This document shows, one piece after another, positions 1-5,055 of a DNA stretch of 5,148 bases. This DNA comes from Chloroflexota bacterium. GTDB lineage: Bacteria > Chloroflexota > DTOL01 > JACQYG01. The number at the start of each line of letters is the position of its first letter. Position 1 is the stretch's first letter. A model generated the notes under the pieces. It did no database searches, was not told where the DNA came from, and saw nothing but the letters and a program-made list of their open reading frames with translations. The stretch is taken from assembly GCA_016208345.1 (NCBI GenBank), contig JACQYG010000309.1, forward strand, positions 1-5,148, read 5' to 3'. A program made the position numbers and the translations under genes.

Positions 1-25
1 CTCTGCGCTCTCTGCGGGCTCTGCG
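1..25. repeat. 9-bp tandem repeat at the left edge, read through by the gcvPB frame
   Basis: CTCTGCG recurs at 1-7, 10-16 and 19-25, an exact 9-bp period. Being a multiple of three, it preserves the gcvPB frame and encodes an Arg-rich string (RRARRERR). CGCAGAG-type repeats of this kind usually lie between genes, so the array probably marks the 3' boundary of the operon. The array may continue beyond the window. Confidence 0.8.
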
Positions 26-1495
26 ATAAAAACGGGCAAATCGCCCAACGCGGTTGGGCTTCTCCCCCTTCCACCTCAGGACCGGCTCCCGGGCGGCGGT
101 GACCTCGTCCAGGCGGCCGAATCTGGTGTTATGCGGGGCGGTCTTCACCTTCTCGGGGTCCGTCTCCGCCTCGTTGGCGATCTGGAGCATGGCCTCGGCG
201 AAGCCGTCCAGGGTGCGCAAGCTCTCTGTCTCCGTGGGCTCGATCATCAAGCACTCGGGGACGATGAGCGGGAAATACACCGTGGGCGGGTGGTAGCCGA
301 AGTCCATGAGCCGCTTGGCCATGTCCAGCGTGCGCACCCCCTTTTTGGCCTGCCGGGTGCCAGCCAGGACGAACTCGTGCTTGCACTCCCGGTCATACGG
401 CAAGTCAAAGGCCTCTCTCAGGCGAGCCATCAGGTAGTTGGCGTTCAGCACGGCGTTCTCGCTGACCTGCCGCAAACCCTCCGGCCCTAGCATGCGGATG
501 TAGGTGTAGGCCCGGACCATGACGCCGAAGTTGCCGTAGAAGGTCTTGACCCGCCCCACGGTTCTGGGCGGCATATAGAAGCTGAGCCTGCCGGACCGGC
601 TCATCCTAACGATGGGCCCTGGCAGGAACTTGGCCAGTTGCCGCGTCACCGCCACCGGGCCGGAGCCCGGGCCACCCCCGCCGTGGGGCGTGGAGAAGGT
701 CTTGTGCAGGTTATAGTGCAGGATGTCGAAGCCCAGCTCGCCCAGCTTCACCACGCCCAGGCAGGCGTTCAGGTTGGCCCCGTCGCCGTAGAGAAGCCCA
801 CCCGCCTTGTGCACTACGTCCGCTATCTCCTGCACGTGCTCGTCGAAGAGCCCCAGGGTGTTGGGGTTGGTCAACATCAGGCCGACCACCGTATCGTCGG
901 CCAGCCGCCGGAGCTCCGCCAGGTCCACGTTGCCCCGGGAGTCCGACTTCACCTCCACCACCTGGTACCCACCCATGGCCGAGGTGGCCGGGTTGGTGCC
1001 GTGGGCCGAGTCGGGAATGAGCACCCTGGTGCGCCGGGTTTGGCCCCGGGACTGGTGGTAGGCCCGCATGATCAGCATGCCGGTGAACTCGCCGTGAGCC
1101 CCCGCCGCCGGCTGCAGCGCCACCGCCGGCAGGCCGGCGATCTCCGCCAGGAACTCCTGCAACTCGTACATCAGGAGCATGGCTCCCTGGACCGTGGACT
1201 CGTCCTGGTAGGGATGGATGTGGGCGAAGCCGGGCAGTTTGGCCACCTCCTCATTGACCTTTGGGTTGTACTTCATGGTGCAGGAGCCCAGGGGATAGAA
1301 GCCCACATCCACGCCGTGGTTCAGTTGCGACAGGTTCACGAAGTGCCTGGTTATCTCCACCTCCGTCACCTCGGGCAGGCCCAGCTCACCGCGGAGCACC
1401 TCCTCCGGCAGCGGCGCCTCAGGCACATCGCATTGTGGCAGGGTGCAACCCATGCGTCCCGGCGAGCTCAATTCGAAGATCAAAGGCTCGGTCAT
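1..1495 (-). CDS. gcvPB: Glycine dehydrogenase (decarboxylating) subunit 2, P-protein beta subunit; 3' end beyond window
   Basis: This is the PLP-binding subunit of the two-part P-protein. With GcvPA it decarboxylates glycine and passes the aminomethyl group to lipoyl-GcvH in the cytoplasm. I translated the frame by hand from ATG 1495 to the left edge and found no stop in 498 codons. Family landmarks are [12 protein letters not shown] (K75), [27 protein letters not shown] (H165), TNPNTLGLF and NLHKTF followed by PHGGGGPG. K265 in NLHKTF is the expected PLP Schiff-base lysine. The usual C-terminus is reached near [15 protein letters not shown] (W475, K476). The frame then continues into an Arg-rich tail encoded by a short tandem repeat, so the true stop is unseen. 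The start is supported by AAGGGGTG five bases upstream (1501-1508) and by the ATGA overlap with gcvPA, which points to coupled translation. Family identity is secure; only the tail is odd. Confidence 0.96.
   Translation of the reverse strand, partial: MTEPLIFELSSPGRMGCTLPQCDVPEAPLPEEVLRGELGLPEVTEVEITRHFVNLSQLNHGVDVGFYPLGSCTMKYNPKVNEEVAKLPGFAHIHPYQDESTVQGAMLLMYELQEFLAEIAGLPAVALQPAAGAHGEFTGMLIMRAYHQSRGQTRRTRVLIPDSAHGTNPATSAMGGYQVVEVKSDSRGNVDLAELRRLADDTVVGLMLTNPNTLGLFDEHVQEIADVVHKAGGLLYGDGANLNACLGVVKLGELGFDILHYNLHKTFSTPHGGGGPGSGPVAVTRQLAKFLPGPIVRMSRSGRLSFYMPPRTVGRVKTFYGNFGVMVRAYTYIRMLGPEGLRQVSENAVLNANYLMARLREAFDLPYDRECKHEFVLAGTRQAKKGVRTLDMAKRLMDFGYHPPTVYFPLIVPECLMIEPTETESLRTLDGFAEAMLQIANEAETDPEKVKTAPHNTRFGRLDEVTAAREPVLRWKGEKPNRVGRFARFYRRARRERR
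28..59 (-). terminator. Terminator-like overlapping hairpins near the gcvPB 3' end (tentative)
   Basis: A perfect 7-bp inverted repeat GCCCAAC/GTTGGGC (43-49 and 53-59, 3-base loop) overlaps a second short stem, GGGC/GCCC (34-37 and 43-46). On the minus strand the second stem is followed by G and TTTTT (32-28). The pair resembles an intrinsic terminator with a competing upstream stem. The terminal stem is only 4 bp and the coding frame runs through it, so function is uncertain. Its place just past the conserved GcvPB C-terminus fits an operon end. Confidence 0.35.
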
Positions 1496-2829
1496 TTGGC
1501 CACCCCTTTCAGCGCCTCCACCAGGTGATCGATCTCCCCCTTGGTGTTCATCTCGGTGACGCAGAAGAGCATACAGTCGGCCAGGTGCGGATGGGTCTTG
1601 CCCAGCTCGTAGCCGCCGATGATGCCGTGGCGCAGGAGCGCTTTGTTGATGCGCCTGGGCTCGACCGGGCAGCGCACCACGAATTCCTTGAAGAAAGGCT
1701 CTCGGGAGACCAGGGTAAAGCCCGGTATCTCCGATATAGCCCTGGCCGCGTAATGGGACTTGTGGTAGCAAAGCTCGGCCACCCGCCGCAAGCCGTGCTT
1801 GCCCAGGGTGGAGAGGTACGCGCACGCCGCCAGGGCATTCAAGGCCTCGTTGGAGCATATATTGGAGGTGGCCTTCTCCCGGCGGATGTGCTGCTCCCGG
1901 GTCTGCAGGGTCAAGACGAAACCCCGCTGGCCCCTGGAGTCTTTGGTCTGGCCCACCAGGCGGCCGGCCATGCGCCGGACGTACTTTTCCTTGCAAGCAA
2001 ACAGCCCCAGGTACGGGCCGCCAAAGCTCATGGGGTTGCCCAGGCTCTGGCCCTCGCCCACCACGATGTCCGCATCGAAGTCGCCCGGGGCCTTGAACAG
2101 GCCCAGGGAGATGGGGTCCACCACCACCACCAGGAGCGCGCCGGCGCCGTGGGCCTTCTCCGAGATGTCGGTCAGGTCGTGGTACTCCCCCAGGAAATCG
2201 GGGTTTTGCACCAGCACGCAGACAGTGCCCTGGTCGATCAGCTTTGCCAGCCTTTCCAGGTCGGCGGTCAAGTCCTCGTCGCCCACGACCTGCACATCCA
2301 GCCCCTCGGTGTAGGTGCGCAACACCTGCCGGTACTCCGGATGAAGCGCCGGGGAAACGACGATCTTTGCCGGTTTCTTTACCAGAGAAATGGCCATGAT
2401 GGCCGCCTCACCCACAGCGGTCCCGCCATCGTAATGCGAGGCGTTGGCCACCTCCATGCCGGTAAGCTCGCACACCAGGCTCTGGTACTCGAAGATGGTC
2501 TGCAAGGTGCCCTGGCTGATCTCGGGCTGGTAGGGGGTATACGCGGTGTAGAACTCCGAGCGTCCGATGACGTGGCCCACCACGCTGGGGATGAAGTGGT
2601 TATAGGCACCCGCCCCAAGGAAGATGGGAAAGTGCCGGGCATCGGCGTTGGCCTCGCTCAACTGTTGCAGGTCGGCCAGTATCTCCGCCTCGGAGACCCC
2701 CTCGGGCAGGTCCAGTGGCGGGTAACGCTTGTCTTTGGGCACGTCGCAGAACAGATCGTCCACGCCCTTGGCCCCGATCCTCGCCAGCATTGCCTCGCGT
2801 TCGGCATCGGTGTTAGGGATGTAGCACAT
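1492..2829 (-). CDS. gcvPA: Glycine dehydrogenase (decarboxylating) subunit 1, P-protein alpha subunit
   Basis: This 445-residue protein is the non-PLP-lysine half of the split P-protein and pairs with GcvPB to form the glycine decarboxylase. The length is normal for the family. The N-terminus MCYIPNTD matches the usual M-x-YIPNT opening. [10 protein letters not shown] lies at residues 70-79, [11 protein letters not shown] at 97-107 and [10 protein letters not shown] at 129-138, all hallmark P-protein motifs. A central [18 protein letters not shown] block and a C-terminal [16 protein letters not shown] segment complete the fold. The ATG start overlaps the gcvH stop as TGATG and is preceded by AAGGAGG (2839-2845) nine bases upstream, inside the gcvH 3' end. 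The stop overlaps the gcvPB start as ATGA. The two subunits are therefore likely made in step from one mRNA. No frameshift or missing motif was seen. Confidence 0.97.
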   Translation of the reverse strand: MCYIPNTDAEREAMLARIGAKGVDDLFCDVPKDKRYPPLDLPEGVSEAEILADLQQLSEANADARHFPIFLGAGAYNHFIPSVVGHVIGRSEFYTAYTPYQPEISQGTLQTIFEYQSLVCELTGMEVANASHYDGGTAVGEAAIMAISLVKKPAKIVVSPALHPEYRQVLRTYTEGLDVQVVGDEDLTADLERLAKLIDQGTVCVLVQNPDFLGEYHDLTDISEKAHGAGALLVVVVDPISLGLFKAPGDFDADIVVGEGQSLGNPMSFGGPYLGLFACKEKYVRRMAGRLVGQTKDSRGQRGFVLTLQTREQHIRREKATSNICSNEALNALAACAYLSTLGKHGLRRVAELCYHKSHYAARAISEIPGFTLVSREPFFKEFVVRCPVEPRRINKALLRHGIIGGYELGKTHPHLADCMLFCVTEMNTKGEIDHLVEALKGVAK

Positions 2830-3224
2830 CAGTGGTGCCCTCCTTCTGTTTCCAGGAACCTCTCGTAGGCCGCGGCGTCCATCAGGTTGTCCAGCTCCTT
2901 AAGGTCTACGGGCTGGAGCTTGACCATCCAGGCCGCGCCGTAGGGGTCTTTGTTAACCAGGGCCGGATCTTTGAGCAGGGCATCGTTTGCGGCCGTGATG
3001 GTGCCGGAGAGCGGGGTATAGAAATCCGAGGCTGCCTTCACCGACTCCACCACGCCGAAGGAGTCGCCCTGCTTGAAGGAGTCGCCGATGCCGGGCAGCT
3101 CCACGAAAACGATGTCCGAGAGCTGCTCCTGGGCGTAATCGGTGATGCCCACCACTGCTTCGCCACCCTCGATGCGCGCCCATTCGTGGGTTTTGGTGTA
3201 CTTGAGGTCTTCAGGGATATTCAT
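2829..3224 (-). CDS. gcvH: Glycine cleavage system H protein (lipoyl carrier)
   Basis: This 131-residue acidic protein carries the lipoyl arm that shuttles the aminomethyl intermediate from P-protein to T-protein and is then reoxidised by L-protein. The opening region has the family signature KYTKTHEWARIE (residues 8-19) and GITDYAQEQLSDIVFVELP (26-44). The lipoylation site is K63 in the motif VVESVKAASD. LVNKDPYGAAWMVKL (89-103) is the usual closing strand-turn of the lipoyl domain. The length fits the family. The ATG start is preceded by AAAGGA about nine bases upstream, a moderate ribosome site. A repeat-rich gap of 117 bases separates it from gcvT, whereas it overlaps gcvPA by one base. 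Lipoate must be attached by LipB/LipA or LplA-type enzymes encoded elsewhere. No other reading is plausible. Confidence 0.98.
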   Translation of the reverse strand: MNIPEDLKYTKTHEWARIEGGEAVVGITDYAQEQLSDIVFVELPGIGDSFKQGDSFGVVESVKAASDFYTPLSGTITAANDALLKDPALVNKDPYGAAWMVKLQPVDLKELDNLMDAAAYERFLETEGGHH

Positions 3225-3277
3225 CGCTATCTATCCTTTCCGCAAGCTTCAAGCTTATTGCCCTTTACTAGTCCTGG

Positions 3278-3310
3278 AGACTCCCGGTGTCTGGCAGACA
3301 CCGGGAGTCT
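3278..3310. repeat. Perfect 15-bp inverted repeat between gcvT and gcvH
   Basis: AGACTCCCGGTGTCT (3278-3292) and AGACACCGGGAGTCT (3296-3310) are exact reverse complements around GGC. In the operon mRNA this forms a very stable hairpin. No T-run follows on the minus strand (CCAGGACTAG), so it should not be an intrinsic terminator. It may stabilise the upstream gcvT message, adjust gcvT versus gcvH output, or be a REP-like dispersed element. Confidence 0.92.
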
Positions 3311-3317
3311 GCCCTCT

Positions 3318-3345
3318 CTGCTACCTGCTACCTGCTCTCTGCTAT
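3318..3345. repeat. Four 7-bp tandem units overlapping the gcvT stop codon
   Basis: CTGCTAC, CTGCTAC, CTGCTCT and CTGCTAT follow without gaps. The complement of CTA at 3342-3344 in the last unit is the TAG stop of gcvT. A degenerate unit, GCCCTCT, precedes them at 3311-3317. A second heptamer pair, CAAGCTT twice, occupies 3243-3256 near gcvH. Heptamer tandem repeats in gene gaps are known from several bacterial groups and may arise by slippage. Confidence 0.85.
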
Positions 3346-4433
3346 CGCTTATATGCCGGCGTATAGAACGGCGTCCTCACGATCTTCGCCCTCACCGGCT
3401 TGCCGCGCACGATCACGTCGATCTCCGTCCCCAGGGTCGAGAGTTCCACCGGGACGTAGCCCAGCCCCAGGTTCTTGTCCAGGGTGGGGGAGTACATGCC
3501 GGTGGTGACGTAGCCCACGGCCTTGCCGTCCCGAGCCAGCTCGTAGTTATGTCGAGGAACGCCGCGTTCGACCATCTCGAAGCCCACGAGTTTCCGCCGG
3601 GGTCCTTCCAGCTTCACCTTGAGCAGGGCCTCGCGGCCGATGAACTCGCCCTTGTCGAAGTCCACCGCCCAGCCCAGGCCGGCCTCCAGGGGGTTGATGT
3701 CGGAGGCGATCTCCTGGCCGTAGAGCGGCATCTTGGGCTCGAAGCGCAGGCTATCCCGGGCCGCCAGGCCGATGGGCCACAGGCCCAGGGGCTTCCCTGC
3801 CTCCATGATCCTGTCCCACATGGCCTTGCCCTGGGCAACCGGGAAGAAGAGCTCGAAGCCGTCCTCGCCGGTGTACCCGGTGCGGGCGATGATCGTGGGG
3901 ATGCCTGCCACCCTGTCCTCCAGGGCATAGTGGAACTGGAGCCCATTCAGGTCAGCCGTGGTGAGTTTCTGGAGGATCGCCTGGGCCTTGGGTCCCTGTA
4001 ACGCCAGCATGTAAGTGCTATCGGAGATATCCTTCACGTCCACGCCAAAACCCCTGGTGTGGTAAAGGAACCACTGGTAATCCTTCTCGGTGTTGGCGGC
4101 ATTGATGGCGAGAAAATAACGGTCCGGGAAGCGGTAGACGAAGATGTCGTCCACGATGCCGCCATCAGCATAGCAGACCAGGGAATAGTGGGCCTGGTTC
4201 ATCTGCAAGACAGAGACATCGAAGGTGAGCAGTCGCTGGAGATAGGGCAGGGCATCGGGGCCCTGTACTTCCATTTGGCCCATGTGGTCGATGTCGAAGA
4301 GGCCCGCCGCCCGGCGTACGTTGCGGTGCTCGTCGATGATGCTGGCGTACTGTACCGGCATGTTCCAGCCGCCGAATTCCACCATCCGGGCCTTCAGCGC
4401 CACGTGGGTCTCATATAGAGGTGTTTGCCTCAC
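3342..4433 (-). CDS. gcvT: Aminomethyltransferase, glycine cleavage T protein
   Basis: This 363-residue cytoplasmic enzyme releases ammonia from aminomethyl-lipoyl-GcvH and transfers the one-carbon unit to tetrahydrofolate, giving 5,10-methylene-THF. The sequence opens with TPLYETHVALKARMVEFGGW and VQYASIIDEH, typical of GcvT. GLFDIDHMGQMEVQGPDA follows at 44-61. The folate-site acidic pair D95/D96 lies in GGIVDDIFVYR. RTGYTGEDGFEL is at 184-195, followed by GLAARDSLRFEPKMPLYGQEI. The C-terminal barrel domain contains GYVTTGMYSPTLDKNLGLGYV. The start codon is GTG, chosen because AAGGAGGT sits four bases upstream and the protein begins exactly at the family N-terminus. It is the first gene of the operon. 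The TAG stop falls inside a 7-bp tandem repeat, so the last codons abut repetitive DNA. Full length and intact. Confidence 0.97.
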   Translation of the reverse strand: MRQTPLYETHVALKARMVEFGGWNMPVQYASIIDEHRNVRRAAGLFDIDHMGQMEVQGPDALPYLQRLLTFDVSVLQMNQAHYSLVCYADGGIVDDIFVYRFPDRYFLAINAANTEKDYQWFLYHTRGFGVDVKDISDSTYMLALQGPKAQAILQKLTTADLNGLQFHYALEDRVAGIPTIIARTGYTGEDGFELFFPVAQGKAMWDRIMEAGKPLGLWPIGLAARDSLRFEPKMPLYGQEIASDINPLEAGLGWAVDFDKGEFIGREALLKVKLEGPRRKLVGFEMVERGVPRHNYELARDGKAVGYVTTGMYSPTLDKNLGLGYVPVELSTLGTEIDVIVRGKPVRAKIVRTPFYTPAYKR

Positions 4434-4437
4434 GTTT

Positions 4438-4445
4438 ACCTCCTT
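4438..4445 (-). promoter_or_regulatory. Strong ribosome binding site deciding the GTG start of gcvT
   Basis: The minus strand reads AAGGAGGT, followed by AAAC and GTG. GGAGG is five bases from the start. This near-perfect anti-Shine-Dalgarno match fixes the non-ATG start. The same GGAGG is complementary to a CCTCC in the leader (4479-4483). Confidence 0.9.
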
Positions 4446-4486
4446 GTAAGTGAGATCTCTTCACCGGGGGAAACAGTTGGAGGGGC

Positions 4487-4545
4487 CGCCTGGAATGGTC
4501 GAACGCTACGCAGAGGGGATCGCCTGGAATGGTCGAACGCTACGC
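4487..4545 (-). repeat. Two exact 25-bp direct repeats in the gcvT leader
   Basis: Identical 25-bp units occupy 4487-4511 and 4521-4545, 34 bp apart. Each begins CGCCTGGAATGG and ends GAACGCTACGC on the plus strand. Each is also preceded by GAGGGG (4480-4485 and 4513-4518), so the duplicated unit is close to 33-34 bp. Both copies lie inside the predicted mRNA leader. They could be a local duplication, a pair of protein or RNA binding sites, or a dispersed genomic repeat. Confidence 0.9.
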
Positions 4546-4598
4546 CTCCTTTCGTCCTGGTCCGGACGCCACATTGAGGGTCGCGTGTGCTTGGGTTT

Positions 4599-4627
4599 AG
4601 TATAGCACCAAGGCCCGGCACGGTCAA
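4599..4627 (-). promoter_or_regulatory. Sigma70-type promoter of the gcv operon
   Basis: On the minus strand, -35 TTGACC (4622-4627) and -10 TATACT (4599-4604) are separated by exactly 17 bp. The -10 is preceded by TG and one base, an extended -10. Five of six bases match consensus in each hexamer. Transcription would start near 4592, about 159 bases before the gcvT GTG. It is the only convincing promoter seen upstream of the operon, so it likely drives all four gcv genes. Confidence 0.85.
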
Positions 4628-4653
4628 GGGTGAGCGGCCGGTTCTTCAACACC

Positions 4654-4671
4654 CTTTGTTTATAAACAAAG
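4654..4671. promoter_or_regulatory. Perfect 18-bp AT-rich palindrome, candidate operator
   Basis: CTTTGTTTATAAACAAAG is a perfect palindrome in otherwise GC-rich DNA. Its centre lies about 70 bp upstream of the inferred gcvT start site and 27 bp above the -35 box. It begins four bases after the stop of the small membrane ORF. The form TTGTT-N4-AACAA resembles the half-site layout used by CRP/FNR-type activators, which often bind near -61 or -71. The binding protein is unknown. No T-run follows on either strand, so it is not a standard terminator. Confidence 0.6.
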
Positions 4672-4674
4672 AAA

Positions 4675-4851
4675 TCACCAGCGCAGCACCCCCAGGGCTA
4701 CACCCAAGGCCAGGGCGATCAGGATCACCATGCCCAATCCCAGGATGACCAGGACACCGAGAAGGGCGTTCCAACAAGGTTCTGGCAATTGTGCTCTGGC
4801 CGTGCCACGACGGTTGGCTTCATGGTCTTCGCCGTGGTTTTCCTCTCTCAC
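4675..4851 (-). CDS. Small single-pass membrane protein, 58 residues, unknown function
   Basis: I do not recognise this gene. The frame starts at GTG 4851 and ends at TGA 4675. The first 27 residues are hydrophilic and charged (MREENHGEDHEANRR, then QLPEPCW). Residues 29-56 are an uninterrupted hydrophobic stretch (ALLGVLVILGLGMV followed by ILIALALGVALGVL), and the protein ends RW. This is one clear transmembrane helix with no other domain. The start is supported by GAGGTGAT at 4857-4864, an eight-base match to the 16S tail, five bases upstream. An in-frame TGA lies just before the start, so the frame cannot extend. It is co-oriented with and upstream of gcvT, but the gcv promoter lies between them, so it is probably a separate unit. 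It could be a small regulatory membrane peptide, a toxin-like peptide or a membrane-complex subunit; the sequence does not decide. Confidence 0.7.
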   Translation of the reverse strand: MREENHGEDHEANRRGTARAQLPEPCWNALLGVLVILGLGMVILIALALGVALGVLRW

Positions 4852-4856
4852 GTGGC

Positions 4857-4864
4857 ATCACCTC
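4857..4864 (-). promoter_or_regulatory. Ribosome binding site of the small membrane ORF
   Basis: The minus strand reads GAGGTGAT, then GCCAC and GTG. All eight bases match the 16S-complementary AGGAGGTGAT. It is the main evidence for translation from the GTG at 4851. It lies two bases downstream of a large stem-loop, and its GAGG can pair with CCTC at 4914-4917. Confidence 0.75.
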
Positions 4865-4866
4865 AC

Positions 4867-4917
4867 CCTAATACACCTTCCAGGTGTATTAGCTTGGCAC
4901 CTGGAAGATGTATGAGG
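4867..4917 (-). promoter_or_regulatory. Nested, mutually exclusive stem-loops upstream of the small membrane ORF
   Basis: Two alternative hairpins share sequence. The short one is a perfect 11-bp inverted repeat, CTAATACACCT (4868-4878) and AGGTGTATTAG (4882-4892), with a 3-base loop. The long one pairs 4867-4886 with 4898-4917 across an 11-base loop. In the minus-strand RNA it has one mismatch and one G-U pair in 20 positions. Forming one excludes the other. The 5' CCTCA (4913-4917) can also pair with the TGAGG of the ribosome site (4861-4865). The arrangement looks like a translational switch. No T-run follows, so intrinsic termination is unlikely. As DNA it could instead be overlapping operators. 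Confidence 0.6.
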
Positions 4918-4924
4918 TTAACAA
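4889..4924 (-). CDS. Possible 11-codon leader peptide (tentative)
   Basis: TTG at 4922-4924 opens an 11-codon frame (MLTSYIFQVPS) ending at TAA 4889-4891. GGAGG (4931-4935) lies six bases upstream of the TTG. The frame runs through the 5' arm of the long hairpin and stops inside the short hairpin. A translating ribosome would therefore open the long stem. No amino-acid run suggests what would stall it. Such a short frame can occur by chance, and the TTG start is weak evidence. Confidence 0.25.
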   Translation of the reverse strand: MLTSYIFQVPS

Positions 4925-4994
4925 GGGAATCCTCCATGCGCCACAGCGCACCACGACGCATGAAAATCGCGGTTATTTTCGAAGGAGACGACAA

Positions 4995-5027
4995 GGCCTT
5001 TCACCCTGTGGGCCAGGGCGAAAGGCC
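4995..5027. repeat. Long imperfect hairpin after the upstream gene
   Basis: GGCCTTTC (4995-5002) pairs with GAAAGGCC (5020-5027), then after one A/C mismatch CCCTG (5004-5008) pairs with CAGGG (5014-5018), leaving a 5-base loop. It lies 29 bases past the TGA of the partial gene at the right edge. Position suggests a terminator or mRNA 3'-end structure for that gene. On the minus strand it is followed by TTGTCGTC rather than a T-run, so an intrinsic terminator is not certain. It might also be a dispersed repeat. Confidence 0.6.
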
Positions 5028-5055
5028 CATAGACGTACAATTGCAACTTCAGCGG

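Larger units (their letters stand above)
4434..4592 (-). promoter_or_regulatory. Predicted 5' leader of the gcv mRNA
   Basis: The stretch from the inferred start site to the gcvT GTG is unusually long for an uncontrolled gene. In transcript order it holds a small hairpin (CGTCC/GGACG arms at 4564-4568 and 4553-4557), an AAAGGAGG at 4545-4552 with no start codon after it, two copies of a 25-bp repeat, a CCCCTCC at 4479-4485, and the gcvT ribosome site. The CCTCC can pair with either the upstream GGAGG or the gcvT GGAGG. This would suit a sequestration switch, though that is inference. The conserved core of a glycine riboswitch is absent. No leader peptide was found inside it. Confidence 0.45.
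4852..5055. other. Intergenic region between two membrane-protein genes, no conventional gene
   Basis: Apart from the nested stem-loops, the possible leader peptide and the hairpin at 4995-5027, this stretch shows two weaker inverted repeats: CATGCG/CGCATG at 4935-4940 and 4957-4962, and GAAAAT/ATTTTC at 4962-4967 and 4975-4980. I found no convincing -35/-10 pair on the minus strand. Transcription of the small ORF may come from upstream or from a promoter I cannot recognise. Confidence 0.5.

Noticed and set aside
638..1528. Plus-strand open frame of 296 codons
   Set aside because: It is antisense to gcvPB, whose frame is unbroken with full family motifs. Low-complexity His/Gln/Arg composition.
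1261..2868. Long plus-strand open frame of 535 codons
   Set aside because: It lies antisense to gcvPA, gcvPB and the gcvH end, has no recognisable domain and is His/Gln/Val/Gly-rich as expected for the complement of GC-rich codons.
3278..3310. Intrinsic terminator splitting gcvT from gcvH
   Set aside because: The stem is strong, but no T-run follows it on the minus strand and no promoter is visible before gcvH.
2832..4001. Plus-strand open frame of 389 codons
   Set aside because: It is antisense to gcvH and gcvT and crosses the repeat-rich gap. Its composition is typical of a shadow frame and no motif is visible.
4487..4545. CRISPR array
   Set aside because: Only two repeat copies with a 9-base spacer that resembles the repeat flank, within an mRNA leader; no cas genes.
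4434..4592. Glycine riboswitch upstream of gcvT
   Set aside because: The conserved aptamer segments of the glycine riboswitch were not found in the leader on the minus strand; only loose GAAAGGAGG- and CAGGCG-like fragments occur. A covariance-model search would settle it.
4436..4627. Minus-strand 63-codon frame upstream of gcvT, as a leader peptide
   Set aside because: Its start overlaps the -35 box, so it lies outside the predicted transcript. It has no ribosome site and no family resemblance.
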